From Treponema sp. (GTDB lineage: Bacteria > Spirochaetota > Spirochaetia > Treponematales > Breznakiellaceae), in NCBI GenBank assembly GCA_031278815.1, contig JAITJS010000050.1:1-34564 (forward strand): 34,564 nucleotides of DNA, given 5' to 3'. Position 1 is the first letter of the stretch; the number at the start of each line of letters is the position of its first letter. Below the pieces are notes generated by a model. The model ran no database searches, had not been told where the DNA came from, and saw only the letters and a program-made list of their open reading frames with translations. The translations under genes and the position numbers were made by a program. Positions 1 through 7,236 of the stretch are shown in pieces.

Positions 1-63
1 GCTTGACTTTTTCGATAGAAAATGGTTCTGGTAATAACCATGGAACGGAGTAATTTCTCTCAA

Positions 64-82
64 CCCCCCCCCCCCCCCCCCC
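64..82. repeat. Poly-C homopolymer tract (19 C)
   Basis: Nineteen consecutive C residues, seen directly. Tracts of this length are prone to slipped-strand change and are also a common place for sequencing error. It lies about 345 bases upstream of the small lipoprotein gene. No reading frame that could be switched by it is visible in the window. Confidence 0.95.
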
Positions 83-409
83 TGTAAGCAGAAATCTTGC
101 CAAGTATCCGATAATTCTACCCGAAGCGTATATTTTTTGCTTACCTCTTCCTCTCAAGAACAACGACAAGAGGATCGATGCAGGACGCCCTGCGTTGGGG
201 GAAGCGGGACCATGCCGAAAGGGAATCAATGGTTTTAACAGAGGCCCTGGGCCGCTGATTAGACAAAGAGGAACCCTGAAAACGGACGCCCTGCCAAGGT
301 AAACCGTTTCCAGGGTGAGCTAAACGCTTTTGGGAGTATACCTTGAAAGCCAAGAACCTCTCAAGGCGGGTAGCCTCTTTAATTACGTCCTTCCGTAGGG
401 GAGGGCATA
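83..409. other. Gene-free, hairpin-rich leader region
   Basis: No convincing coding sequence is seen here. There are strong local inverted repeats. At 273-285 and 304-316 a 13-base stem has one mismatch around an 18-base loop; GCAGG/CCTGC forms a small hairpin at about 180-193. The 11-mer GGACGCCCTGC occurs twice, at 183-193 and 284-294. The region could be a structured untranslated leader for the lipoprotein gene or a small RNA. It does not match the conserved cores of RNase P, tmRNA or SRP RNA that I could recall. Confidence 0.3.
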
Positions 410-427
410 TTGCAGAGGAGGACTTTT

Positions 428-781
428 ATGAGAAAGTACTCGGCCTTTATGACGGGAATACTCAGTCTTTTGTTGGTATTCGGATTTGCACTGACCGCTT
501 GTGATACCGGCGGCGACGATGACGATTCAACAACTCCCTTTGAGGGGACCTGGAAGGATGGGGACTATACCCTGGTGATAGGGAGTTCTGATTGGACCGG
601 GCTACATGATGGGGACAATATGGCAAAGGGGACCTACGAGTATGAGGGCGATACGGCCACCTTTGAACAAACCCACCAGTGGACAGATGGCAAATGGGAA
701 GAAATTCCGACTACAGAAATGAAGGCCACCGTTAATGGGGATACGCTGACCCTTGCCGGTGAAAAGTACAAAAAGGAGTAG
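428..781 (+). CDS. Small acidic lipoprotein
   Basis: The protein has 117 residues. The N-terminus is a lipoprotein signal: MRKY, a hydrophobic stretch, then the lipobox LTAC. After the lipidated Cys comes a flexible acidic linker (DTGGDDDD) typical of treponemal lipoproteins. The rest has alternating strand-like segments (FEGTW, YTLVIG, KATVNGDTLTLAG) like the small beta-sheet domains of secreted lipocalin-like proteins. ATG 428 is chosen because AGGAGG ends 6 bases before it; an upstream in-frame TTG at 410 lies over that site and is unlikely. A strong terminator follows at once. It is probably anchored in a membrane facing the periplasm or surface. Function unknown; no named family is claimed. 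Confidence 0.8.
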   Translation: MRKYSAFMTGILSLLLVFGFALTACDTGGDDDDSTTPFEGTWKDGDYTLVIGSSDWTGLHDGDNMAKGTYEYEGDTATFEQTHQWTDGKWEEIPTTEMKATVNGDTLTLAGEKYKKE

Positions 782-808
782 AAAACCCCTCCTTCAGCAA
801 GAATCTTG

Positions 809-3124
809 CTACGCGCGTCCCTCTGGTAGGGACGCGTTTTTTTTGCCTGGCCCGGGGCTACACCCACCGCAGGTGGTGAGTAACAGGCTTTTCCAATGCC
901 AAACCAGGGGACCCAGACGAATCCGTTCCCCTAAGGCCTCATGAAGGCGCGTAAAGTCCGCTTCTCCTAGGGCTCGGGCAATGAAAGCCCCCCAGGGAGA
1001 CTGGGCGGCGTCAAACCAGACGGATAGATCCCGCTCGGTTAAGAGACGGTCTTCCTTTTGCTCCAGATAGTGCAGCTTGGGACTAAACCCCGCTTCCCGA
1101 AAACACCGCTCCAGGGTCTCTCCGTCCCAGGTCCACCGGGCGGAAGCATCCCCTGCCGCGCCTTGACCGGTAAAAAAAGCCGTTTCTGCCCCTTCCAGCT
1201 TGGCCGCTAAGGCCCGGTCCCCAGGGCATTCCTCCCGGAGAATCCGGGAAATCCGTTCCCCCAACACCGGTGGAGACGTAAGAATCACCACATCCCCCCG
1301 AGGAGCCAGGAGCTTGCGCGCTCCTTCCGCAAAGGCCCGGAATACCGCTGCTCCACCGCCCCGTCGCCAGGGCTCCCGGGCAAGAATATGATCGAAAAGA
1401 GCGCAGGAGAACGTCGCTTCCCCCTCTTCCGGCGTGGGTAGGACATCCGGGGGAAACACCGCGATACGGGGCTGTTCAAGCTCGTCCAGAGAGGCGGCGT
1501 ACCGCAGGAGCGTATCCCGGGCCACCTCGCGGTCCACCAATGCGGCGCACAAACCCTCAGGGGTCCGGCGCAGGCTTTCCCACAAGAGCAGGCCGTCGTT
1601 GGCCGCCGGGATGAGGATGCGGTCATGCCGGGAAATAGCGCATTCCCCTAGGATCGCCTCCCGATCCGCTATGAGCGCCGCGCTTCTGCCGGACTCAAGG
1701 CGCTTAAACCACCCCTCCCGGCCTGGGGAAGCAGCGGACCAGGAAAGTCCCTCTCCTATATTCTCCCCGTCTCCCACAATCAGGGCCACTTGGATTTCCC
1801 GCTTCCGCAGGACCTCCTCCCGAATCCGGCCCTCATGGCCCATACGCGATGGGGTGTAAAAGGTCTTCCCTCGCAGGGTTTTGGGGAGGTACGGTTGAGC
1901 CGCCCAGTGATCCCGGTAGGCATGGGGGTAGATATAGCCCTTGCCGTGGCCAAAACTCTCGCTGTCTCGACTCGGATCCCGCAGATGATTAGGCACCTCC
2001 CCGTCTTCTGCCTCTACCGCCTTCAGGGCGTCAAAGAAGGCCATAGTAGTATTAGATTTAGGGGCCGTGGCGAGGTACAGGCAGGCATGGGCCAGGGGGA
2101 AATGCCCCTCCGGAAAGCCTATCCGGTCAAAGGCTTCGGCGCAGGAAATCACCACCCCCAGGGCCTGGGGGTCCGCAAGACCCACGTCTTCACTGGCGAG
2201 GATGATCATCCGTCTGAAGATGAAGGCCGGGTCTTCCCCGGAGCGGACCATCTTGGCCAGCCAGTACAAGGCCGCGTCCGGGTCGCTGCCCCGGACGCTC
2301 TTGATAAAGGCGCTAATGGTGTCAAAATGGTAGTCTCCGTCCCGGTCGTAGAGCACCGCCCGGCGCTGGATGCTTTCTTCCGCTGCTTCTAGGGATACCC
2401 GGATTTCCGTACCCTCCGGCGGGGGCCAGGGGATCGAGGTCTCTATTGCCAGCTCGAGAGCGTTAAGAAGGCTCCGGGCGTCTCCTCCGGCTACGGCCAC
2501 CAGGTGTTCCAGACCGCCCTCCTCAAAGGAGACCCGCCATTTCCCATAGCCCCGTTCCCGGTCCTTGACCGTTCGCAGGGCGGTTTCCCAAAGGGCCGCC
2601 TCGTCCAGGGGTTTAAGCTGGAAGATCCGGCTGCGGCTTACCAGGGCCCGGTTTACCTCGAAGAAGGGGTTTTCCGTGGTGGCTCCAATGAGAATGAGCG
2701 TACCGTTTTCCACCCAAGGAAGTAGGGCGTCTTGCTGGGCCTTGTTCCAGCGGTGCACCTCATCTACAAAGAGGATGGTCCGTTTGCCGTAGAGCCGCCG
2801 CCGCTCATCCGCGTGGTCGATGGCTTCCCGGATATCCTTGATGCCCGAGAGCACTGCGTTAAGGCTTTCAAAGGTACTTTTCGTGGTATGAGCAATGACC
2901 CGGGCGAGGCTCGTTTTGCCCGTACCCGGGGGGCCGTAGAAGATCAGGGAAGAGAGCCGGTCCGCTTGAATGGCCCGGCGTAAGAGCCGGCCTGGGCCGA
3001 CGATGTGATCCTGGCCGATAAGGTCGTCCAGACCTTGCGGCCGCATCCGATCCGCCAAAGGGCCCTCCGGAGGCAGGGCCCCCTGGGGTGTAAAGAGTTG
3101 CCTATCCACGTTCAATACCGCCAT
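809..3124 (-). CDS. rarA: RarA/MgsA AAA+ recombination factor with C-terminal methyltransferase-like domain
   Basis: The protein has 771 residues, about 330 longer than ordinary RarA. Residues 1-430 are classic RarA: PLADRMRP, Walker A GPPGTGKTS near 64-72, Walker B ILFVDEVHRWNK, GATTENPFFEVN sensor, then the clamp-loader-like C-domain ending YTPSRMGHEGRI. RarA acts at stalled replication forks and is related to clamp-loader ATPases. Residues about 445-771 form a second domain with features suggestive of a Rossmann-type methyltransferase fold (RILIPAANDGLLLWE; later GDVVILTSPPVLGERI). The same RarA-plus-unknown-domain architecture is known from cyanobacteria and spirochaetes. ATG 3124 has no Shine-Dalgarno sequence and sits at the edge of a palindromic repeat, so the start is uncertain. 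It lies downstream of the lipoprotein gene on the same strand. Confidence 0.93.
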   Translation of the reverse strand: MAVLNVDRQLFTPQGALPPEGPLADRMRPQGLDDLIGQDHIVGPGRLLRRAIQADRLSSLIFYGPPGTGKTSLARVIAHTTKSTFESLNAVLSGIKDIREAIDHADERRRLYGKRTILFVDEVHRWNKAQQDALLPWVENGTLILIGATTENPFFEVNRALVSRSRIFQLKPLDEAALWETALRTVKDRERGYGKWRVSFEEGGLEHLVAVAGGDARSLLNALELAIETSIPWPPPEGTEIRVSLEAAEESIQRRAVLYDRDGDYHFDTISAFIKSVRGSDPDAALYWLAKMVRSGEDPAFIFRRMIILASEDVGLADPQALGVVISCAEAFDRIGFPEGHFPLAHACLYLATAPKSNTTMAFFDALKAVEAEDGEVPNHLRDPSRDSESFGHGKGYIYPHAYRDHWAAQPYLPKTLRGKTFYTPSRMGHEGRIREEVLRKREIQVALIVGDGENIGEGLSWSAASPGREGWFKRLESGRSAALIADREAILGECAISRHDRILIPAANDGLLLWESLRRTPEGLCAALVDREVARDTLLRYAASLDELEQPRIAVFPPDVLPTPEEGEATFSCALFDHILAREPWRRGGGAAVFRAFAEGARKLLAPRGDVVILTSPPVLGERISRILREECPGDRALAAKLEGAETAFFTGQGAAGDASARWTWDGETLERCFREAGFSPKLHYLEQKEDRLLTERDLSVWFDAAQSPWGAFIARALGEADFTRLHEALGERIRLGPLVWHWKSLLLTTCGGCSPGPGKKNASLPEGRA
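814..844 (+). terminator. Rho-independent terminator of the small lipoprotein gene
   Basis: A perfect 9-bp stem (814-822 with 828-836), a 5-base loop and then eight T residues (837-844). It serves the plus strand. The 3' end of the convergent rarA fusion gene runs through this hairpin, so its last ten or so codons are encoded by the terminator DNA. Confidence 0.9.
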
Positions 3125-3130
3125 GGGGAT

Positions 3131-3196
3131 GGCAACGAAGCAATCCCTGGGATGCGCGACTAGATTGCTTCGTCCCTAGGATCCTTGCAATGACCC
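3131..3196. repeat. Imperfect palindromic repeat of the GAAGCAATC/GATTGCTTC type
   Basis: An exact 11-bp inverted repeat, ACGAAGCAATC at 3135-3145 and GATTGCTTCGT at 3163-3173, with a 17-base centre. The right arm continues as CCTTGCAATGACC, the signature of dispersed intergenic palindromes found in many bacterial genomes, often with several copies per genome (family knowledge; not checked for this genome). It lies directly upstream of the rarA start. An AAGGAG sequence (minus strand, 3227-3222) lies on the far side, about 100 bases from that start. Confidence 0.7.
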
Positions 3197-3295
3197 GGGC
3201 TGCGGCAGGGGAATCAAAGTACTCCTTCTTATGCATACCTAAGACCGTATTCATTTACCGTAAGTTCGACTGCTTCAGGGGACTCATGGTAAAAA

Positions 3296-4369
3296 TTAGG
3301 GTTCAGCATTCCATTGTTCATCCCGGTAAGACCAAAGGCCGTTCTTGGTAGTTCCCGCGAACAAGATCCCATCCGGGGCCTGCATCAGGGCAATCGCCGG
3401 GTGTTTCCCTATGGATGAATTGTATTTTTCATAGTCGGAAACGCTGGAAAGGGCTTCCTTTCCCGGGATTCTTATGCTCAAGGCCGCATCCAAGCCGCCT
3501 TCAGCATTCAAAAGAAGTTCCCGGTAGCCGTGGGTGGTGGAGGTAGAGGCCCCTTGTATGCCCAGAAGGAGCAGCTTTTTTTCCTCCGGTTCCGCCCCCC
3601 ATAAGGCCAGGGCCCCGGTAAAGGTTACGCCCATATCTTTCTTCCCTAGGTTTCCCTCTGGGCTCACCGTCACCAGGGTCTTCCCGCTTACCCCCACCAG
3701 AGTCTTGTCTTCCAGGGCAATCAGGCCTGAAAAGATATAGCCTTCGGCACTGGGAACCGGACTCAAGTTCTTTCCCTCAAGGATATACAAGCCCTCCCCG
3801 GCCAGGTAATAAGCGTCTCCAGTATAGGCCGCTCCCCGGAGAAATCCCTTGCCACCCTCAAGGAGCGTTAAGTTGTCGTTCTGAACGTACAGCATGGCGA
3901 AGGTGTCCGCATCGAGCATAGCACCGACAAATAGCTGGTCCCCGGCACCGTAGATGGACTGGATATTGGAATATCCCGGGGTAGAAGCAACATCCTTCCA
4001 AAGTGGCTTAGAACCCCTAAGATTCGTGGCATAATACAGCTGGGCAGCCCCTGGTTCTCCGGCCAAGGCGTAGAGCCTAGTAGTCGTGGCAGCCAGGGCT
4101 AAGATCGCACTCCCCGGTGTTTCCGAAAGGTTCTCCCAGGACCCGTCATAATACCTATGAATAGTTTTGCTGAAGATGCTCGTCGCGTAAAGGGCGCCAT
4201 CAAAGTACACCATAGCGGTAGGCCTCCCGACAATCCGGGGATCCACCGGCTCCACTTCCAGGGAAATACTATAGAAGATAGGGTCCTGGTTACAGGCACT
4301 CCATAAAAGCCCCCCTAAAACCATCATTCCCAAAGCGCCACTTGCTTTTTTCACCATCCGCATCATCAT
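3296..4369 (-). CDS. Lipoprotein with possible repeat/propeller fold
   Basis: The protein has 357 residues. An N-terminal signal (basic MRMVKK, hydrophobic core, then LLWSAC) has a relaxed spirochaete-type lipobox. The mature part contains repeated segments with aromatic and small residues (AMVYFDGALYAT, YDGSWENLSE, ADTFAMLYVQND, ILFAGTTKNGLWSY), which suggests a beta-propeller or other repeat fold (inference). ATG 4369 is preferred over the upstream GTG 4375 because AGGAG lies 7 bases before it. It starts 17 bases after the beta-barrel gene stop, so the two are probably cotranscribed. It likely sits in the outer or inner membrane facing the periplasm. Function unknown. Confidence 0.82.
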   Translation of the reverse strand: MMMRMVKKASGALGMMVLGGLLWSACNQDPIFYSISLEVEPVDPRIVGRPTAMVYFDGALYATSIFSKTIHRYYDGSWENLSETPGSAILALAATTTRLYALAGEPGAAQLYYATNLRGSKPLWKDVASTPGYSNIQSIYGAGDQLFVGAMLDADTFAMLYVQNDNLTLLEGGKGFLRGAAYTGDAYYLAGEGLYILEGKNLSPVPSAEGYIFSGLIALEDKTLVGVSGKTLVTVSPEGNLGKKDMGVTFTGALALWGAEPEEKKLLLLGIQGASTSTTHGYRELLLNAEGGLDAALSIRIPGKEALSSVSDYEKYNSSIGKHPAIALMQAPDGILFAGTTKNGLWSYRDEQWNAEP

Positions 4370-4386
4370 GTTCACGCTCCTACCCC

Positions 4387-5037
4387 CTAGAAGTGATACC
4401 GAGCTGCCAAGGTGGTCTCAAGGAAATGACCCTGCGCATCCTTAGCGCTCTCCCGGGTCCATTCAGGCACCCACCACCAGGCGGTATTAACCCCAAAAGA
4501 CCAGTTCGAGTTGAAACGGAAAAACCCCGATACCGTACCTTTCACAAACAAGCCGAAATAGCTCTCCTCCAGGTAGCGCTGGAGCGCCGCCCCGACGGTG
4601 AGGCTCAAGGGAAACTCAAAACGGCCCAGGATCGCCTGGTACCCGGCCCGGATACCGAAAGGAATCATATAGAGCATATTCTTACCCAAGGTTCCCGCGA
4701 ACATCAGGTCCAGTTCGCCCCCTACAAACACGTCGGAAGATACAAAATAGGTATATCCCAGGGAAAGGGTCCCACCGAAATCCACCTTATTATCCAAGAT
4801 TCCCTTATTCCCCACAAAAAGCATGGGAAAAAGCATCCCTAGAGAAATGTTTATGGTTTGGTCGCCCCGGGTATAGAGGGAAGTGGAAATCCCGGGCCAC
4901 TCGGAATCAATGGGAAGCTCTTCTGAGGGTTCCTCCCCCTCCTGGGCGCTTAAAGGAGCCGGTACAAGCCCCCCCAGGCACAGCATAAAAGCAAAAAAAG
5001 AAATGAAAAAGATACAAAAGGAACGTCTTTTTCTCAC
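4387..5037 (-). CDS. Small outer-membrane beta-barrel protein, treponemal type
   Basis: The protein has 216 residues, starting at GTG 5037 with GGGAG about 7 bases upstream. The earlier in-frame ATG at 5190 would add 51 non-signal residues and lies in the likely promoter, so it is rejected. A clear signal peptide (RKRRSF, hydrophobic core, LSAQ) is followed by an acidic linker. Then come alternating strands rich in aromatic and glycine residues, ending in ARYHF; a terminal Phe is typical of outer-membrane barrels. The segments TLGKNML, LGRFEFPL and NTAWWWVPEWT recall, from memory, the small barrel protein TP0733 of T. pallidum. It is likely an eight-strand barrel of unknown function. Confidence 0.83.
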   Translation of the reverse strand: MRKRRSFCIFFISFFAFMLCLGGLVPAPLSAQEGEEPSEELPIDSEWPGISTSLYTRGDQTINISLGMLFPMLFVGNKGILDNKVDFGGTLSLGYTYFVSSDVFVGGELDLMFAGTLGKNMLYMIPFGIRAGYQAILGRFEFPLSLTVGAALQRYLEESYFGLFVKGTVSGFFRFNSNWSFGVNTAWWWVPEWTRESAKDAQGHFLETTLAARYHF

Positions 5038-5160
5038 GCTATAACTCCCTTTTAAAAATTGGGCCACCTGCCCTGGGGCGTATGGAAGGCCGTGTGGTTT
5101 GGGTATATCCTGAGGATCCCCCGGTATCGTTACCATAAACAAACCGCCCAGCCTTTTGTT

Positions 5161-5190
5161 ACTATACCGGATAGGGAGCGCGCTGTTCAA
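5161..5190 (-). promoter_or_regulatory. Candidate sigma-70 promoter for the beta-barrel and lipoprotein genes
   Basis: On the minus strand TTGAAC (5190-5185), an 18-base spacer and TATAGT (5166-5161). It lies just past the stop of the SPFH-like gene and gives a leader of about 115 bases to GTG 5037. Confidence 0.5.
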
Positions 5191-5200
5191 TGAAGGCTTT

Positions 5201-6028
5201 TCAGTCCCCTAGCTCCCCCACAAAGATCCGGGGATTCTCCTGTTCCAGCTCGAGGAATTGGATCAAGATGGGGTATTTGGTCAGCAACTCCCCATACCGG
5301 GCAAGGTTGTCCAGGCGGAACTGGGTCTGCACCCGCGTTTCCGGCTTCAGGGTTGCCGCAGATTGGATATAGCGCTGCTGCCTGGCCAGATACCCGGAAT
5401 ATAAGCCCTTGAATTGCTGATAAAGGCTGATATCCGGGAAATCCCGGGTCTTGATGGAGCAGGTAAGGTTTTCAATGTGGGGAAACACCCGCAGTATATC
5501 GGCATTCACTGCGGCAATGGACCCGGAATCCACCATTTCTTCCAGCTTTGCTTGATCCCGGGCATAGAAGCGTAAGCGCTGCAAGGTATAGGTCTCGATC
5601 TGATCCCCTAAAGTTGTTTCATAGGCCTCTAAGTCCGGTTGATCCTGGATATGCCGGGTCTCTACCAAGCTCACTAAGGAATCCGGTTTCAGGGAAAAGG
5701 ATAGGTTGATATACAAATGATAGGAAAAATCCAGGGTAAATCCCGCGAAATCGGCGTACTCCTTTCCGGAAGGCAGGGTATCCCGCATACTCCAGTACCG
5801 GTTTATCTGGTTCAACGTAAAGGTCTGAATCTTCGCGTTGGTAGGAATCAGGGTATACCAGACCCAGCGGAATTCCCCACTGCGGATGATCTGGGGATCC
5901 ACACCGTGGGTTTTCGAGCGCAGGATACCGTACGCATCCAGGGGAACCATGAGCTGCACCCAACCCAAAAAGAACACCGTACCGCCGATGATGCTGACTA
6001 GGATGCTTATCACTATAAATTTCCTCAT
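5201..6028 (-). CDS. Membrane-anchored protein, tentatively SPFH/band-7-like
   Basis: The protein has 275 residues. One N-terminal membrane helix (about 4-26) is followed by a soluble domain. The segment VPLDAYGILRSKTHGVDP then SGEFRWVWYTLIPTNAKIQTF resembles the start of SPFH/band-7 domains in order and character, and the later part has charged helices (residues 140-240). This is a weak resemblance without a diagnostic motif. AAGGAGG lies 6 bases before ATG 6028, so the start is solid. It heads the minus-strand group with the barrel and lipoprotein, which suggests a cell-envelope role. Function not known. Confidence 0.78.
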   Translation of the reverse strand: MRKFIVISILVSIIGGTVFFLGWVQLMVPLDAYGILRSKTHGVDPQIIRSGEFRWVWYTLIPTNAKIQTFTLNQINRYWSMRDTLPSGKEYADFAGFTLDFSYHLYINLSFSLKPDSLVSLVETRHIQDQPDLEAYETTLGDQIETYTLQRLRFYARDQAKLEEMVDSGSIAAVNADILRVFPHIENLTCSIKTRDFPDISLYQQFKGLYSGYLARQQRYIQSAATLKPETRVQTQFRLDNLARYGELLTKYPILIQFLELEQENPRIFVGELGD

Positions 6029-6057
6029 AGCCCCTCCTTATCCGTATACTCATGGGC

Positions 6058-6086
6058 TTTATACCGGTCGACAGCAGTATTTTCGA
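6058..6086 (-). promoter_or_regulatory. Candidate promoter for the SPFH-like gene
   Basis: On the minus strand TCGAAA (6086-6081), 17 bases, then TATAAA (6063-6058). The leader to ATG 6028 is about 23 bases and contains the Shine-Dalgarno sequence. Confidence 0.4.
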
Positions 6087-6135
6087 GAGTAAACAGGGTC
6101 ATTACCTCACCAGAGCCCCTGCCTTGAGGGTTTTA

Positions 6136-6164
6136 TTGATTTTGAATACCTGCATGAGTATACT
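6136..6164 (+). promoter_or_regulatory. Candidate promoter for the membrane protein-aroH pair
   Basis: TTGATT (6136-6141), a 17-base spacer and TATACT (6159-6164). It is divergent from the promoter of the SPFH-like gene and leaves a leader of roughly 85 AT-rich bases before ATG 6255. Confidence 0.5.
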
Positions 6165-6254
6165 ATTGTCTTAATAGTTCTATATTTAATCATAAACGAA
6201 GCAGGAGCGCTTCGCAATAAGCACCGGTTCGGTTGCTTTTGAGGGAATCTTGTT

Positions 6255-6605
6255 ATGCAAACCCCACCCCCCCCAGAACAGAAGCCCATCATTCTTATGC
6301 TGGTAAAACGTACGGTGTTATTTTTCTTTGGCCTCGATGTGTTAAGCCTTTTTTTGTATGTCCTGGGCACAAACCAGGGTTTTATGGAGCGGACCCAGGT
6401 TATGCTGCTCTGGATGGCCGTGTGGATCGGACTTTTCATGGGGGTGGGTTCCTTTTATGGGATTACCCTGGACCTATCCCTGGTCTGCCATAAGCAATTC
6501 CGCTATCTTGCCGGCATTGGGGGGTATCTCTGCTTAGGGCTCTTTGGTATCATCATAGCGGGCCTCTGCTCATTCATCTTGGTTCTTGCGGAAGGAAACC
6601 TATGA
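6255..6605 (+). CDS. Small integral membrane protein with three predicted helices
   Basis: The protein has 116 residues and three hydrophobic helices, at about 14-38, 47-70 and 83-111, separated by short polar loops. The N-terminus starts with a proline-rich MQTPPPPEQKP. GAGGG lies 9 bases before ATG 6255. The stop overlaps the ATG of the chorismate mutase gene in an ATGA junction, so translation of the two is probably coupled. No family recognised. The pairing with an aromatic-pathway enzyme gives only a weak hint of function. Confidence 0.75.
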   Translation: MQTPPPPEQKPIILMLVKRTVLFFFGLDVLSLFLYVLGTNQGFMERTQVMLLWMAVWIGLFMGVGSFYGITLDLSLVCHKQFRYLAGIGGYLCLGLFGIIIAGLCSFILVLAEGNL

Positions 6606-7039
6606 AGCGCATCAAACGAAAAGAACGGAAACAGCAAAAAAGAATCTCCCGGAAACCGGTCCTTGTAGCGCTGCGGGGCGCGACCTGTTGCCGCAACGAC
6701 GCTGAAGATATGCAGCTTCAGGTCGGAGCCTTATACGACGAACTGCTCCATCAGAACCGTTTACGCGAACAGGACCTAGTCTCCCTCATCTTCTCGGTTA
6801 CGGAGGACCTGGACGTGGACAATCCCGCGTCGGTTCTCCGCCGTCTGGGTCGGGTTCAAGGGGCGGCTCTTTTTGTGGTCCAAGAAGCCGCAGTCCAAGG
6901 GGGAATGCGTTCTGTGGTCCGGCTCCTGGTCCACGCCTATCTTCCTCAGGGCGCAAAGCCCTGTCACATCTACCGCAATGGCGCTCAAACCCTCCGCCCC
7001 ACCGGAGGGTTTAAATTCCGCAACTGGCCGCGTGGTTAG
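6602..7039 (+). CDS. aroH: Chorismate mutase, AroH (monofunctional, trimeric) type
   Basis: The enzyme converts chorismate to prephenate, the branch step towards phenylalanine and tyrosine, in the cytoplasm. The 145-residue protein aligns by eye with B. subtilis AroH over residues 21-133. All the active-site residues appear in register: Arg25 in LRGAT (B. subtilis R7), Glu95 in VVQEAAVQGG (E78), Arg107 in VVRLL (R90), Tyr124 in HIYR (Y108) and Arg132 in TLRP (R116). A basic 20-residue N-terminal extension (MKRIKRKERKQQKR) is unusual for the family. The ATG overlaps the upstream stop by four bases (ATGA), which supports this start. Confidence 0.87.
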   Translation: MKRIKRKERKQQKRISRKPVLVALRGATCCRNDAEDMQLQVGALYDELLHQNRLREQDLVSLIFSVTEDLDVDNPASVLRRLGRVQGAALFVVQEAAVQGGMRSVVRLLVHAYLPQGAKPCHIYRNGAQTLRPTGGFKFRNWPRG

Positions 7040-7162
7040 GGACTGAGAAATATGCCGCCCTCGCGAAGGGGCATACTCATCATTGTGAGTGAAGCAACGT
7101 AATCCAGCACCGGAGATTTTTGTTAAGTGGACGGATGCCTACCGCAGGTGATGGAATTATGG

Positions 7163-7192
7163 TTGACATATATCAAAGGCTTGTAGTAATCT
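7163..7192 (+). promoter_or_regulatory. Candidate promoter of the RNase Y gene
   Basis: Consensus TTGACA (7163-7168), an 18-base spacer and TAATCT (7187-7192). The leader is about 38 bases with AAGGGG before the start codon. Confidence 0.55.
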
Positions 7193-7236
7193 AGTACGAA
7201 TTTTATTAACGTTGAAAAACGGTAAGGGGTAGAGTG

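Noticed and set aside
1-53. Short open frame at the left edge as the end of a gene
   Set aside because: Sixteen codons only, without any recognisable sequence, so it cannot be supported.
141-353. Open frame on the minus strand upstream of the small lipoprotein gene
   Set aside because: No ribosome site and no recognisable protein; it overlaps the hairpin-rich leader.
1790-2392. 200-codon plus-strand frame opposite rarA
   Set aside because: It is antisense to a conserved AAA+ domain; frames of this length are common opposite G+C-rich genes.
4342-4842. 166-codon plus-strand frame opposite the barrel gene
   Set aside because: It lies antisense to a gene with a signal peptide and barrel pattern; no family match.
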